Origin: GWC2-56-14 sp043731355
Lineage (GTDB): Bacteria; Nitrospirota; UBA9217
Length of the DNA stretch: 15,436 nucleotides
NCBI GenBank assembly: GCA_043731355.1
Contig: JAYTJE010000192.1
Span: 1-15,436 of the forward strand
Direction of reading: 5' to 3'
The notes beneath the pieces were generated by a model. That model searched no databases, was not told the origin of the DNA, and saw only the letters and a list, made by a program, of their open reading frames with translations. Positions 1-7,133 of this stretch are shown here, in pieces. The position numbers were made by a program, and so were the translations under genes. How positions within the stretch are numbered: the first letter of the stretch is position 1; each line of letters starts with the position of its first letter.

Positions 1-942
1 TTATCTGGAATACTTTCTTTCTGCTTTTAATAAAAAGAACTTGGCTATCGCCAGAATGATAAAGCTCATCACGAACAGCACAAGTGCGAGATAGTAGAGC
101 GATGAAAGATAGAGGTCGCTGTCCGCTTCAGTGAATTCATTGGCCAGGCTTACCGTAATGGTGGATGCCGCGTCCAGAAGCGATGTAGCGATCTTATGAT
201 TGTTCCCGAGCACGAAAGCGACCGCCATGGTCTCGCCCAGCGCACGGCCAAGGGACAGGGCAACACCGCCGAACACGCCTAATTTTGAGTACGGGAGCAC
301 GACATTCTTGACCACTTCCCACTTCGTCGCGCCGATGGCATAGGCCGATTCCTTGACCACCGAGGGAGTAAGATTGAAAGAGTCGCGCGCGATGCTCGCC
401 GTGAAGGGAATGATCATGATGGCGAGGATGACGCTTGCCGTCAGCAGGTCGATGCCCATGGGTGTGCCCTTGAACAGGATGCCGACGAGGGGAAGCGTTC
501 CGAGGGTATTCTGAAGCGCGGGTTCGACATACTTCGCCATGATGGGCGCGAGGGTGAACAGGCCCCACATCCCGTAGATGATGCTCGGGATGGCGGCCAG
601 CAGCTCGATGGCGACGCCGATGGGGGCTTTCAAAAAATTAGGCGCGATCTCCGTAACGAAGATCGCAATGCCGATAGCGGTAGGAATGGCGAAGAGCAGG
701 GCGAGGCCGGTCGTGAGGAACGTGCCGTACATGGCGGTTGCCGCGCCGAACATACCGGTCACCGGGTTCCATGCCGTTGAGATCAGAAAGCCGGCCACCC
801 CGAACTTCCCTCTGGCGAGCGAGGACTCCTTCAAAAGCACCGCGATGATGCCGATAATAAAAATAATGACGGAAAAAGACGCAACCGCGGTGAGGGAGTA
901 AAAGAGCAGCTCTGGGATGTTCTTTTTCGGAGAGATGGCCAA
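1..942 (-). CDS. pstC: Phosphate ABC transporter permease PstC
   Basis: One of the two membrane subunits of the high-affinity phosphate importer PstSCAB; it forms the inner-membrane channel with PstA and receives phosphate from periplasmic PstS. The 313-residue product has the usual length, with about six hydrophobic segments (first at about residues 12-37). The ABC-permease EAA loop lies around residues 198-240 (ESAYAIGATKWEVVK, then GRALGETMA), typical of PstC. The stop codon TAA is at 1-3, so the gene is complete and pstA would be expected just outside the window. The start is an unusual TTG at 942-940; an in-frame stop lies five codons upstream, and AAAGG sits about 8 nt before the TTG. 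It follows pstS in the same direction, with an intrinsic-terminator-like hairpin in the gap. Confidence 0.95.
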   Translation of the reverse strand: MAISPKKNIPELLFYSLTAVASFSVIIFIIGIIAVLLKESSLARGKFGVAGFLISTAWNPVTGMFGAATAMYGTFLTTGLALLFAIPTAIGIAIFVTEIAPNFLKAPIGVAIELLAAIPSIIYGMWGLFTLAPIMAKYVEPALQNTLGTLPLVGILFKGTPMGIDLLTASVILAIMIIPFTASIARDSFNLTPSVVKESAYAIGATKWEVVKNVVLPYSKLGVFGGVALSLGRALGETMAVAFVLGNNHKIATSLLDAASTITVSLANEFTEADSDLYLSSLYYLALVLFVMSFIILAIAKFFLLKAERKYSR

Positions 943-976
943 AGCAAGGACCTTTCAGCGTCATCGAACGATTCAT

Positions 977-1027
977 AAAAAACATATGCGGGTCAGGTAT
1001 CACAGTATACCTACCTGACCCGCATAT
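977..1027 (-). terminator. Hairpin plus T-run between pstS and pstC (attenuator)
   Basis: A perfect 16-bp inverted repeat (984-999 with 1012-1027, 12-nt loop) lies 30 nt after the pstS stop. Read on the minus strand it is followed by one G and six Ts (982-977), the form of an intrinsic terminator acting on pstS transcripts. Partial termination or 3'-end protection here would give more PstS than PstC, as is common in pst operons. The structure is visible in the sequence; its effect is inferred. Confidence 0.8.
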
Positions 1028-1056
1028 TTCAATCTGTTTTGTATTCGAACGAACGT

Positions 1057-2067
1057 TTACTGAATGCCGTTCGCCTTCCAGTAACCCTGCACTTTTGCCT
1101 TCAGTGATTTCGGGAGCGGTACGTACACTAATTCCTTTGCCTTCGCATCGCCGTTCTTGAAGGCCCAGTCGAAGAACTTGACGACCTTAATGTTGGATTC
1201 CTTCTTTTCTTTCCCGAGCAGGATAAACGTGGCGCCTGCGATGGGCCAGGACTTCTTGCCCGGCGCATCGTTCAACCAAAGATAGAAATCCTTCTTCGGA
1301 TCGAAGTTGGCTGTTGCGGCCGCGTCCTCAAAGCTTGCGAAGCTCGGCTCCACGAACGTACCGGCATGGTTCTTCAGGACCGTGTGGGTGAGGTTGTTCT
1401 GTTTGGCATAGGCGAATTCCACGTAGCCGATGGAGTTCGCCTGCTGCTGCACATAATTGGCCACGCCTTCGTTTCCCTTCCCGCCGATCCCTGCCGGCCA
1501 GCTTACGGAAGTGCCGGCGCCGACCTTTTCCTTCCAGGCAGGACAAACATCGCTCAAATAATCCGTAAAGATGGCTGTCGTACCGGAACCATCGGAGCGA
1601 TGGACCACCGTGATAGCATTGTCCGGGAGGTGCAGTTTGGGGTTCATTCCCTTGATCTTCGGATCGCTCCAGGTCTTTACCTCTCCCATGTAGATCTTGC
1701 ACATAGTGTCGGGGTCAAGCTTCAATTCTCCGGCCTTGATGCCTGCAATGTTCACCACCGGCACAACCCCGCCGATGACAGCCGGGAACTGGATCAGGTT
1801 ATCCTTGGCAAGTTCTTCCGGCTTGAGCGGCTTGTCGGACGCGCCGAAGTCGACGGTCCGCTCAATGATCTGCTTGATGCCGCCGCCCGAACCGATGGAC
1901 TGGTAGTTCAGCTTCATGCCCGTGATCTTGTTGTATTCATTTGCCCATGCCGAGTATACGGGATAGGGGAACGTGGCGCCCGCTCCGTTCAGCATCTCTT
2001 CCGCCTGTGCCTGGCTGGCGGACACTATTCCGATCACCAGTAATGCAACTGTCAAAATTCGCTTCAT
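1057..2067 (-). CDS. pstS: Phosphate ABC transporter substrate-binding protein PstS
   Basis: Periplasmic high-affinity phosphate receptor that delivers phosphate to PstC/PstA. The 336-residue product starts with a Sec signal peptide (MKRI, hydrophobic core, probable cleavage after AQA at about residue 22). Family motifs follow in order: GAGATFPYPVY (from residue 28), SIGSGGG (57-63), DFGASD (73-78) and HRSDGSGTT (156-164); these loops bind phosphate in the PstS family. An in-frame ATG exists at 2085, but the ATG at 2067 is chosen because AAGGAG lies 7 nt before it, while the 2085 codon has no ribosome site and would sit only about 8 nt from the predicted transcript start. Four Pho-box repeats and a -10 hexamer lie directly upstream, so induction by phosphate starvation is expected. 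Confidence 0.96.
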   Translation of the reverse strand: MKRILTVALLVIGIVSASQAQAEEMLNGAGATFPYPVYSAWANEYNKITGMKLNYQSIGSGGGIKQIIERTVDFGASDKPLKPEELAKDNLIQFPAVIGGVVPVVNIAGIKAGELKLDPDTMCKIYMGEVKTWSDPKIKGMNPKLHLPDNAITVVHRSDGSGTTAIFTDYLSDVCPAWKEKVGAGTSVSWPAGIGGKGNEGVANYVQQQANSIGYVEFAYAKQNNLTHTVLKNHAGTFVEPSFASFEDAAATANFDPKKDFYLWLNDAPGKKSWPIAGATFILLGKEKKESNIKVVKFFDWAFKNGDAKAKELVYVPLPKSLKAKVQGYWKANGIQ

Positions 2068-2100
2068 GTTTTTTCTCCTTGTCATGTTTTTAGTTTTTAT

Positions 2101-2154
2101 AGTATACCTGAGAATTGTTACAATAGTGTTACAAGTTTATTAAGCTTTTGTTAA
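2101..2154 (-). promoter_or_regulatory. Pho-box promoter of pstS (4 repeats, 11-bp period)
   Basis: Read 5'->3' on the minus strand, the hexamers TTAACA (2154-2149), TTAATA (2143-2138), GTAACA (2132-2127) and GTAACA (2121-2116) are each separated by exactly 5 nt. Nine nt later comes TATACT (2106-2101), a good sigma70 -10. No proper -35 is present; the repeats occupy its place, as in PhoB-activated promoters. TTAACA-type units at 11-bp period match known PhoB/PhoP-family sites. The predicted transcript start is near 2094. Confidence 0.85.
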
Positions 2155-2218
2155 ATATTCGCCCCTGTTCCACCTCCTTTTTTACAAAATTGTTACCTGA
2201 AACATCTCCGCGGAACTT

Positions 2219-2596
2219 CTACGCCTGCAACTTGAGCTGCTGATTGACCTTGCTTCGCAGCTCGGCTATATTGCCTTTGCAGATATATCCCCGGACGCCG
2301 TAGGTCCTGACCAGCTCTCGCAAACTATCTTCGTCATTGGACGAATAAAAAAAGATGGGAGTATGGCAGGCATCGCAATAGGGCTTAATAATTGCCGAGA
2401 GCTTGTCGCCGGAGAGCCCCGGCATATTGACGTCGAGCAGCACCAGATCGGGATGGAAATCTCTTACGCGATTCGTCGCGCCGAGCCAGTTTTTGTGGGT
2501 GCTCACCTCGATCCGGTCGTTCCGCAGGAGCTCCTTCGTGGTGTAGAGATGCATTTCGTCGTCATCGATCACCAGCACTTTCTTCTTATTCTGCAT
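2219..2596 (-). CDS. Single-domain response regulator (CheY-like receiver)
   Basis: A 125-residue stand-alone receiver with no DNA-binding or enzymatic output. It has the acidic residues D11-D12-D13, phospho-acceptor D55 in LLDVNMP, switch Ser at 85/86 and the conserved Lys at 107 (YICKG). Its ATG overlaps the last 11 bases of the upstream kinase gene, preceded by a strong AAGGAGG about 8 nt away inside that gene, so translation is probably coupled and the pair are likely partners. It is the last gene of the three-gene set starting at 4923. About 65 bp downstream the pstS Pho boxes begin, with no clear terminator between, so read-through into pstSC is possible. Confidence 0.9.
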   Translation of the reverse strand: MQNKKKVLVIDDDEMHLYTTKELLRNDRIEVSTHKNWLGATNRVRDFHPDLVLLDVNMPGLSGDKLSAIIKPYCDACHTPIFFYSSNDEDSLRELVRTYGVRGYICKGNIAELRSKVNQQLKLQA

Positions 2597-3791
2597 TGTA
2601 AAATCCTCCTTTTCGTTCCATGATTTTTAACGGCAGCGACACCACAAAGGTCGTGCCTTTTCCATAGGTGCTTGAGATCGAGATCGTCCCGCCGATAAGC
2701 TCCACCAGGTTCTTGCTGATCGTCAGGCCCAGCCCCGTGCCTTCATGCTTCTTTGTTTTGGCATCCTCGATCTGGCCGAACGCGGTAAAGAGCTTATGGA
2801 GGTCCTCTTCTTTGATGCCGAGGCCCGTGTCTTCTATGGCGATCACCATATTGCTTCCCAGGATGGAAAGCGATATCTCGATCATGCCGGCTTCGGTGAA
2901 TTTTGCCGCATTGCTCACCAGGTTCATGAGGACTTGTCTGAGCTTGATGGGGTCCGTGTTCAGCATCAGGGCAATGCCGGGCGCCCTCACCTCCACGACC
3001 ACCGGTTTCTTCCCGATGAGGATACGGGTCGTCTCGGCGATCTCGGTAATGAGCGACACGACATCGATATCCTGTCGCGCCACTTCCATCTTGCCTGCTT
3101 CTATCTTCGACAGGTCGAGAATATTGGTAATGACGGTCCGGAGGTTGGTCGCGCTCGAGATCATAAAGGAGAGGCGTTCCTTGATCTGCTCGATGGAACC
3201 CTTGTCCGCCGACATGCGCAGCAGTTCGGCAAGTCCGATGATGGCGTTCACCGGCGACCGCAGTTCATGGGTAACGTTCGCCAGGAACTGCGATTTCACG
3301 AGATTGATCTTCTCCAGCTCCTGCGCCCGCGCACTGGCCACTTCTTTCTGCAGCACGCTGTTTGCCAGGGCGTTGCTCTGCTGGATCACGAGTTGCTTGA
3401 CCGACAGGAGGCCTTTGTAAGCGCCCACCGGAGTGGTTACGATGATCTCGTCATAGATGTCCTGCGGCGTCCGCTCCAGGGCCTTGTCAATGACCACGTC
3501 GAGCCGCTCGTTCTCGGGCACAATGAGCGGGGCGGTGTCGGCTATGGCGATGATCGGGTGTTTGCCGTAGAGCTCGAAGCCGAACCTGCGGAACAACGTA
3601 AAGAGCAGCTTCGTTCGCGTAACCAGACCGATTGGCTCGCTTCCCTCGACCACCGCCATTGCGTCCAGGTCGGTCGTACTGAAGAACCGCTCCGCCACCT
3701 TGTTCACCGTGGTCTGCGGCGTTGTCAGCTCGTTCGAAATGATGAGTTCTCCGACGGGAAGAACGTTATTCAGCGTTGTTGTCGTCTGCAT
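2586..3791 (-). CDS. CBS-domain sensor histidine kinase (soluble)
   Basis: A 401-residue cytoplasmic histidine kinase without membrane segments. Residues about 10-135 resemble a CBS pair of the kind seen ahead of some GGDEF/EAL proteins (DAMAVVEG, then PIGLVTRTKLL, FELYGKHPI, and a second half ending YKGLLSVKQL); such domains often bind adenine nucleotides. A short coiled coil (about 136-168) leads to HisKA with phospho-acceptor H175 (VTHELRSP). The HATPase_c domain has the N box (N290-N294), DTGLGI (321-326) and GTGLGL (351-356), so catalytic parts are intact. GAGG lies about 8 nt before the ATG. It follows the receiver-kinase gene by 40 nt and overlaps the receiver gene at 2596. The ligand is unknown; the CBS assignment is by pattern only. 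Confidence 0.88.
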   Translation of the reverse strand: MQTTTTLNNVLPVGELIISNELTTPQTTVNKVAERFFSTTDLDAMAVVEGSEPIGLVTRTKLLFTLFRRFGFELYGKHPIIAIADTAPLIVPENERLDVVIDKALERTPQDIYDEIIVTTPVGAYKGLLSVKQLVIQQSNALANSVLQKEVASARAQELEKINLVKSQFLANVTHELRSPVNAIIGLAELLRMSADKGSIEQIKERLSFMISSATNLRTVITNILDLSKIEAGKMEVARQDIDVVSLITEIAETTRILIGKKPVVVEVRAPGIALMLNTDPIKLRQVLMNLVSNAAKFTEAGMIEISLSILGSNMVIAIEDTGLGIKEEDLHKLFTAFGQIEDAKTKKHEGTGLGLTISKNLVELIGGTISISSTYGKGTTFVVSLPLKIMERKGGFYNAE

Positions 3792-3831
3792 AGGGATGCC
3801 TCACTTTCGTTGTTTGAATATCGTTTCTGGA

Positions 3832-4923
3832 TCATGCAACGCCCTGCCCCGAGTAGCGTTCAGCAGTCACTGATTTGATAAAGGACACGGTAAAGGTGCT
3901 CCCGGCGCCCGGCCGACTCACGACCGCGACCCTGCCTCCCATTGCTTCCGCAAGGTGTTTTACAATATATAATCCAAGCCCCGCACCTTTTACCCGCTCG
4001 CTTCCGGCGGCCCGATAGAACTTTTCGAAGATACGGTCCATCTCGGGTTGCGCTATGCCGTCCCCTTCATCGCGTACGGAAATACTCACCTGATCTTCCG
4101 TGCTGTCTATCCTGACCAGGACCGTTCCACCCGTGCGGTTGTATTTAATTGCGTTTGACAGGAGATTGATCATGATCTGCCTGATAGCCGTCTTGTTCCC
4201 ATGCACCAGCGGGACTGTGCCGTTGTCAGCGATCAGCGTGACATCCGCTCTTTTCGCGGTATCCTGGAGAAAATCGAGCGCGTCTTGAACGAGCAGGTCC
4301 AGAGGGACCGGCCCCACCGGCAGAAGTTCTTTCCCGTTCTCAAGCCGGGAGAGGAGCGAGACATCATTCAGGAGGCTTTCTGCATGAGTGGCTGCCAGGT
4401 TAATGGTCTTCATAAACCTATTCGTGTCGTCCTTCCGCAAAGCGAGGGAAGAAAAACCGCCGATCGCGGTGAGCGAGTTCTGGAGCTCATGGATCATATA
4501 CCGCGCGGCGGTGTCCTGCTCCTGCTCGCGGTGCTGGAGGCGGGTGATCATTTGATGTCGGTCAAGGTGTTTGTGGAGCTTCACGAGCAGCTCTTTCATG
4601 GAATAGGGCTTTGCAAGGTAATCATCGGCGCCCAGGCTGAGGCCCTTGACGCGCTCATCCTCGCCTGCCAGCGCGGTAAGCATGATGATCGGCGGCGATA
4701 TTCCTTTTGCGCTCTCACGCAAGAGGCGGCAGACCTCCCATCCATTGAGCTCGGGCATCATGATATCCAAAAGGACCGCATCCGGCGTCCGGCGCTGCGC
4801 CGCTTCTATGGCTTCTTTCCCATTCCTCGCGATGACCGGCTCATAGTTCTCCTTTTGAAGATGATAGCGGAGAAGCTCGGCACAGTCGTTTTCGTCATCT
4901 ACAATAAGAATTTGTTTTTTCAT
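3832..4923 (-). CDS. Receiver-histidine kinase hybrid, Pho-box controlled
   Basis: A 363-residue soluble protein with a receiver first and a kinase second. The receiver (1-125) has D9-D10, phospho-acceptor D53 (LLDIMMP), T83 and K105 (AKPYS) and resembles OmpR/PhoB receivers, but no DNA-binding domain follows. The kinase has H145 in HELQNSL, an N box at about 253-257, DEGDGI (285-290) and GAGLGL (313-318), close to PhoR-type kinases. The frame stays open to an ATG at 4962, but that ATG directly abuts the predicted -10 hexamer (4968-4963) and would lie upstream of the transcript start. The ATG at 4923 (MKKQILIVDDE) is therefore chosen, and it also begins exactly at receiver strand 1. Its ribosome site is weak (AGG 6 nt upstream). 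It is the first gene of a likely operon with the CBS kinase and the lone receiver. Confidence 0.9.
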   Translation of the reverse strand: MKKQILIVDDENDCAELLRYHLQKENYEPVIARNGKEAIEAAQRRTPDAVLLDIMMPELNGWEVCRLLRESAKGISPPIIMLTALAGEDERVKGLSLGADDYLAKPYSMKELLVKLHKHLDRHQMITRLQHREQEQDTAARYMIHELQNSLTAIGGFSSLALRKDDTNRFMKTINLAATHAESLLNDVSLLSRLENGKELLPVGPVPLDLLVQDALDFLQDTAKRADVTLIADNGTVPLVHGNKTAIRQIMINLLSNAIKYNRTGGTVLVRIDSTEDQVSISVRDEGDGIAQPEMDRIFEKFYRAAGSERVKGAGLGLYIVKHLAEAMGGRVAVVSRPGAGSTFTVSFIKSVTAERYSGQGVA

Positions 4924-4962
4924 AAAGCCTATGCCCCGACCCTGCAAGCTGTTGCGATACAT

Positions 4963-5016
4963 ACTATACTCACCTTCTGTTACAGGAGTATGAAGCCTTT
5001 GTTAAATGTTGGTTAA
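4963..5016 (-). promoter_or_regulatory. Pho-box promoter of the phosphorelay operon
   Basis: On the minus strand, TTAACC (5016-5011), TTAACA (5005-5000), TTCATA (4994-4989) and GTAACA (4983-4978) are each separated by 5 nt. Nine nt later comes TATAGT (4968-4963) as -10. The arrangement of four units, 11-bp period and 9-bp gap is identical to that before pstS. The predicted transcript start near 4955 gives a leader of about 32 nt to the ATG at 4923. Confidence 0.82.
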
Positions 5017-5091
5017 AGCCGGATATGCGGGGAAGGTATAAGGCAGGTCCAATCCTGAACCAGCGCAGATTGCCGTATCCGCTGTAATCAT

Positions 5092-5128
5092 AACCTTTGT
5101 CGGATCTTATCCGTGTCAAAGGTTTTTT
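5092..5128. terminator. Hairpin behind the glycosyltransferase gene
   Basis: Inverted repeat: 5092-5099 pairs with 5117-5124 (AACCTTTG/CAAAGGTT) and 5101-5105 with 5109-5113 (CGGAT/ATCCG), with a 3-nt loop and a small asymmetric internal loop. A T-run follows on the plus strand (5123-5128), so the classical terminator polarity faces plus-strand transcripts although no plus-strand gene is nearby. On the minus strand it begins 17 nt after the glycosyltransferase stop, preceded by an A-tract and followed by a T-poor TTATGATT. It probably ends or stabilises that transcript; efficiency in that direction is uncertain. Confidence 0.55.
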
Positions 5129-5141
5129 GAGTTCGTTCATG

Positions 5142-6383
5142 CTAAGCCACGCGCGCCCGAATGCTGTCCGTGATACGATAGCCCCAGGACCAGACGCCCT
5201 TCTCGGGGCAGGGCGACAACCGGGAATCCTGTCCAATCACATACCGGTTCCCCCGCCACACAACCGTAGAGCTCAGAAGCGGTACGAACCACAACAAACC
5301 GATGATAATGTCCTTCACAGGGACAAGAAAATAGGTGAATGGCGATTGTTTGTATACATAAGTCGGTGCTGCTGTAGATTCAATAGTTTTCCCGAGCATG
5401 AGATCGCCGAGAACTTTTACCAAAGCAATGAAAACAACAAAGGAAAGCGTTACGCGGGAGACGCCGGTGAGCAGGATGGGTAACGCCGCTATAAAGACGG
5501 GGTTGACGAGCAGCTCGGATATATATTTCGCCCCGCCGATCTTCCACCGAAGTTTGCCCCAGCGCGTGTGTCGGTTCATAAATCGTTTGATGTCCCAGTA
5601 CTCATTGACGTTGCTGATCAGGTGGTTCGACAGCACGACCTTCTTTCCGCTCTTGTCCATTTCCCTGCCGATGATGAAATCCTCTGCCAGGATGTCCTTG
5701 AACGCGACCAGGCCTCCCAGCGCCTCAAGGGCGGTCTTTTTCATAAGCATCGACTTCCCGATGACGCAGGGCATTCCCATGACCCGGTCGAGGAAACTGA
5801 CGCTGCCGATGATGAACGAGTTCAGATGAAGGTTCTCGAACTGCGCTCCCAGGCTTCTCCCACCCACTCCCCTGATCACGCTGCTGACGAGCCCGACGGC
5901 GGGGTCCGCCGTATGCCGCACGAGCTCCTGCAAGTAGTTATTATCCACCATCACATTGCTGTCGCTGATGAGTATGTAAGAATAACGGGCTTTTCGATAG
6001 GCGGGGATGAGGTTGTTTACTTTCGGGTTCAGTCCCGCATGGCATTTCTCGACAACCAAGGAGATGTTCCGGCCGGGGTATTTGTCCTGGACTTTTTTTG
6101 CTACCTTATAGGCCGGGTCGTTATAGTCCTGGAGGCAAAAGAGAATTTCGTATTCGGGATAGTCTTGCGTGCAGAAGCTTTCGAGGTTGTCGAAAAGGTT
6201 GTCGTCCAGTCCCTTGAGGGGTTTTAAGATCGATACCGGCGGGGAATGGTCCATTGCGGACCCTCTTGTCCAAACGTCTGGTCTCGGTTTTTTTCTCAAA
6301 AGGGAATAGGTTGCTCCGACCTGGAGCAGGTAGAGAATGATCCCTGTCATTGAGACCGCAGCACATATCATAAATATGCTCAT
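5142..6383 (-). CDS. GT21-family glycosyltransferase (ceramide glucosyltransferase/HpnI-like)
   Basis: A membrane-bound, GT-A-fold glycosyltransferase of 413 residues, built like ceramide glucosyltransferases and the hopanoid enzyme HpnI. An N-terminal membrane segment (about 4-28) is followed by the catalytic domain: SILKPLKGLDDN (51-62), QDYNDP (85-90), DSN (141-143), AEDF (233-236) and RHTRW (271-275). These correspond to the D,D,D,(Q/R)xxRW signature. Two or three hydrophobic segments follow (about 292-330 and 350-372), then WRGNRY (376-381). The donor is probably a UDP-sugar and the acceptor a lipid. No hpnK or other hopanoid gene is nearby; instead it follows a PHP phosphoesterase by 50 nt behind a Pho-box promoter, which fits glycolipid synthesis in phosphate starvation. 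GGAGGAG lies 5 nt before the ATG. The acceptor (diacylglycerol, hopanoid or other) cannot be decided from sequence. Confidence 0.85.
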   Translation of the reverse strand: MSIFMICAAVSMTGIILYLLQVGATYSLLRKKPRPDVWTRGSAMDHSPPVSILKPLKGLDDNLFDNLESFCTQDYPEYEILFCLQDYNDPAYKVAKKVQDKYPGRNISLVVEKCHAGLNPKVNNLIPAYRKARYSYILISDSNVMVDNNYLQELVRHTADPAVGLVSSVIRGVGGRSLGAQFENLHLNSFIIGSVSFLDRVMGMPCVIGKSMLMKKTALEALGGLVAFKDILAEDFIIGREMDKSGKKVVLSNHLISNVNEYWDIKRFMNRHTRWGKLRWKIGGAKYISELLVNPVFIAALPILLTGVSRVTLSFVVFIALVKVLGDLMLGKTIESTAAPTYVYKQSPFTYFLVPVKDIIIGLLWFVPLLSSTVVWRGNRYVIGQDSRLSPCPEKGVWSWGYRITDSIRARVA

Positions 6384-6433
6384 GTGGCTCCTCCGTTATG
6401 GTAATGCTTTTTTGTCAAATGGTCCATCATCGC

Positions 6434-7126
6434 TCAATGCCTGAAGAGCGTGATCGCCACGCCCTTGTTGTGCCTGATGCAGTTCTTGACCGAATCGATG
6501 TTCTTTTCGCAGTTCAACAGCGTTTTCCAGGAGTACAGGTGGCGCGCCTTATGGAAATCGCTGTTGGCAATATAGGGGTACTTCTTCAGGCTGATCACGT
6601 TGAACACATCGTCCCGGTTCGCGATCTCCCAGGCATCGATGTATTTGGCGTATTTGTCCCGGTTATTCCAGAGATAGAGCGTATCTTTGTTCGCCATATC
6701 CGGCGTATCGTGAGGATGACAGGCTACAGTCAGGGTGTCCTGTCGCTTTGCTTCGAGAAAGATTTCGTCGAAGTTCATGCAGGCGGGAATGAATTCCTTG
6801 ATGTCCAGGATAAGCAGATGGGCTGACTCGTCTTTCGATATATAATTCTTGCTGATTTCGACTCCGGGGACCACCAGCATGCCGTATTTTCCCCAGGCCC
6901 GTGCCGCCTCCTGCCTGAGCGTGTCGAGGTACTCATCGAAGTTGTCGCCCCGGATCGAGAGATTGAACCGGCGGGCGAACTTGCCCATCACGTTGTCGCC
7001 GTTCACGACATGGTCCGTGATCGCGATCGCATCGAAACCGGCCTGACCGAAAAGATCGATCGTTTTCCCCATCTCCAGCGAACCGTCGGAAAACGTGGTG
7101 TGAATATGGAAGTCACAGAGGAGCAT
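6434..7126 (-). CDS. PHP-domain metal-dependent phosphoesterase
   Basis: A 230-residue single PHP domain, a trinuclear-metal hydrolase fold that removes phosphate from small organic phosphates or nucleotides. Metal ligands appear in order: H7 and H9 (DFHIHTTFSDG), D14, H39 (ITDH), E90 (PGVE), H103, H137/H139 (ACHPHD), and D190/H192 (NSDFH). All canonical positions are present, so it should be active. The substrate is unknown. There is no Shine-Dalgarno sequence before the ATG; instead a -10-like hexamer ends 7 nt upstream, so the mRNA probably starts at or next to the ATG. The open frame has no better start, and the PHP motif begins at residue 5. The gene leads a two-gene unit with the glycosyltransferase and is predicted to be induced by phosphate starvation. 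Confidence 0.88.
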   Translation of the reverse strand: MLLCDFHIHTTFSDGSLEMGKTIDLFGQAGFDAIAITDHVVNGDNVMGKFARRFNLSIRGDNFDEYLDTLRQEAARAWGKYGMLVVPGVEISKNYISKDESAHLLILDIKEFIPACMNFDEIFLEAKRQDTLTVACHPHDTPDMANKDTLYLWNNRDKYAKYIDAWEIANRDDVFNVISLKKYPYIANSDFHKARHLYSWKTLLNCEKNIDSVKNCIRHNKGVAITLFRH

Positions 7127-7133
7127 TGAGGGG

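Noticed and set aside
1366..2043. Plus-strand open frame of 225 codons opposite pstS
   Set aside because: Antisense shadow of an unmistakable pstS; no family resemblance.
2155..2218. Possible terminator after the lone receiver and extra Pho-like units (GTAACA, GTAAAA)
   Set aside because: Only a short TCCGCGGA palindrome is present without a T-run, and the extra hexamers are out of register with the main four-unit array.
2745..3878. Long plus-strand open frame of 377 codons opposite the CBS-kinase gene
   Set aside because: It is the shadow of a well-supported kinase gene; its translation is rich in His/Arg/Leu, has no recognisable motif and no ribosome site.
3832..4923. Calling the receiver-kinase PhoR or PhoB
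   Set aside because: It has no DNA-binding domain, no membrane segments and the reverse domain order; Pho-box control alone does not make it the canonical regulator.
5142..6383. Naming the glycosyltransferase hpnI
   Set aside because: HpnI resembles it, but no hpnK or other hopanoid gene is nearby and the Pho-controlled PHP neighbour points elsewhere; the acceptor is undecided.
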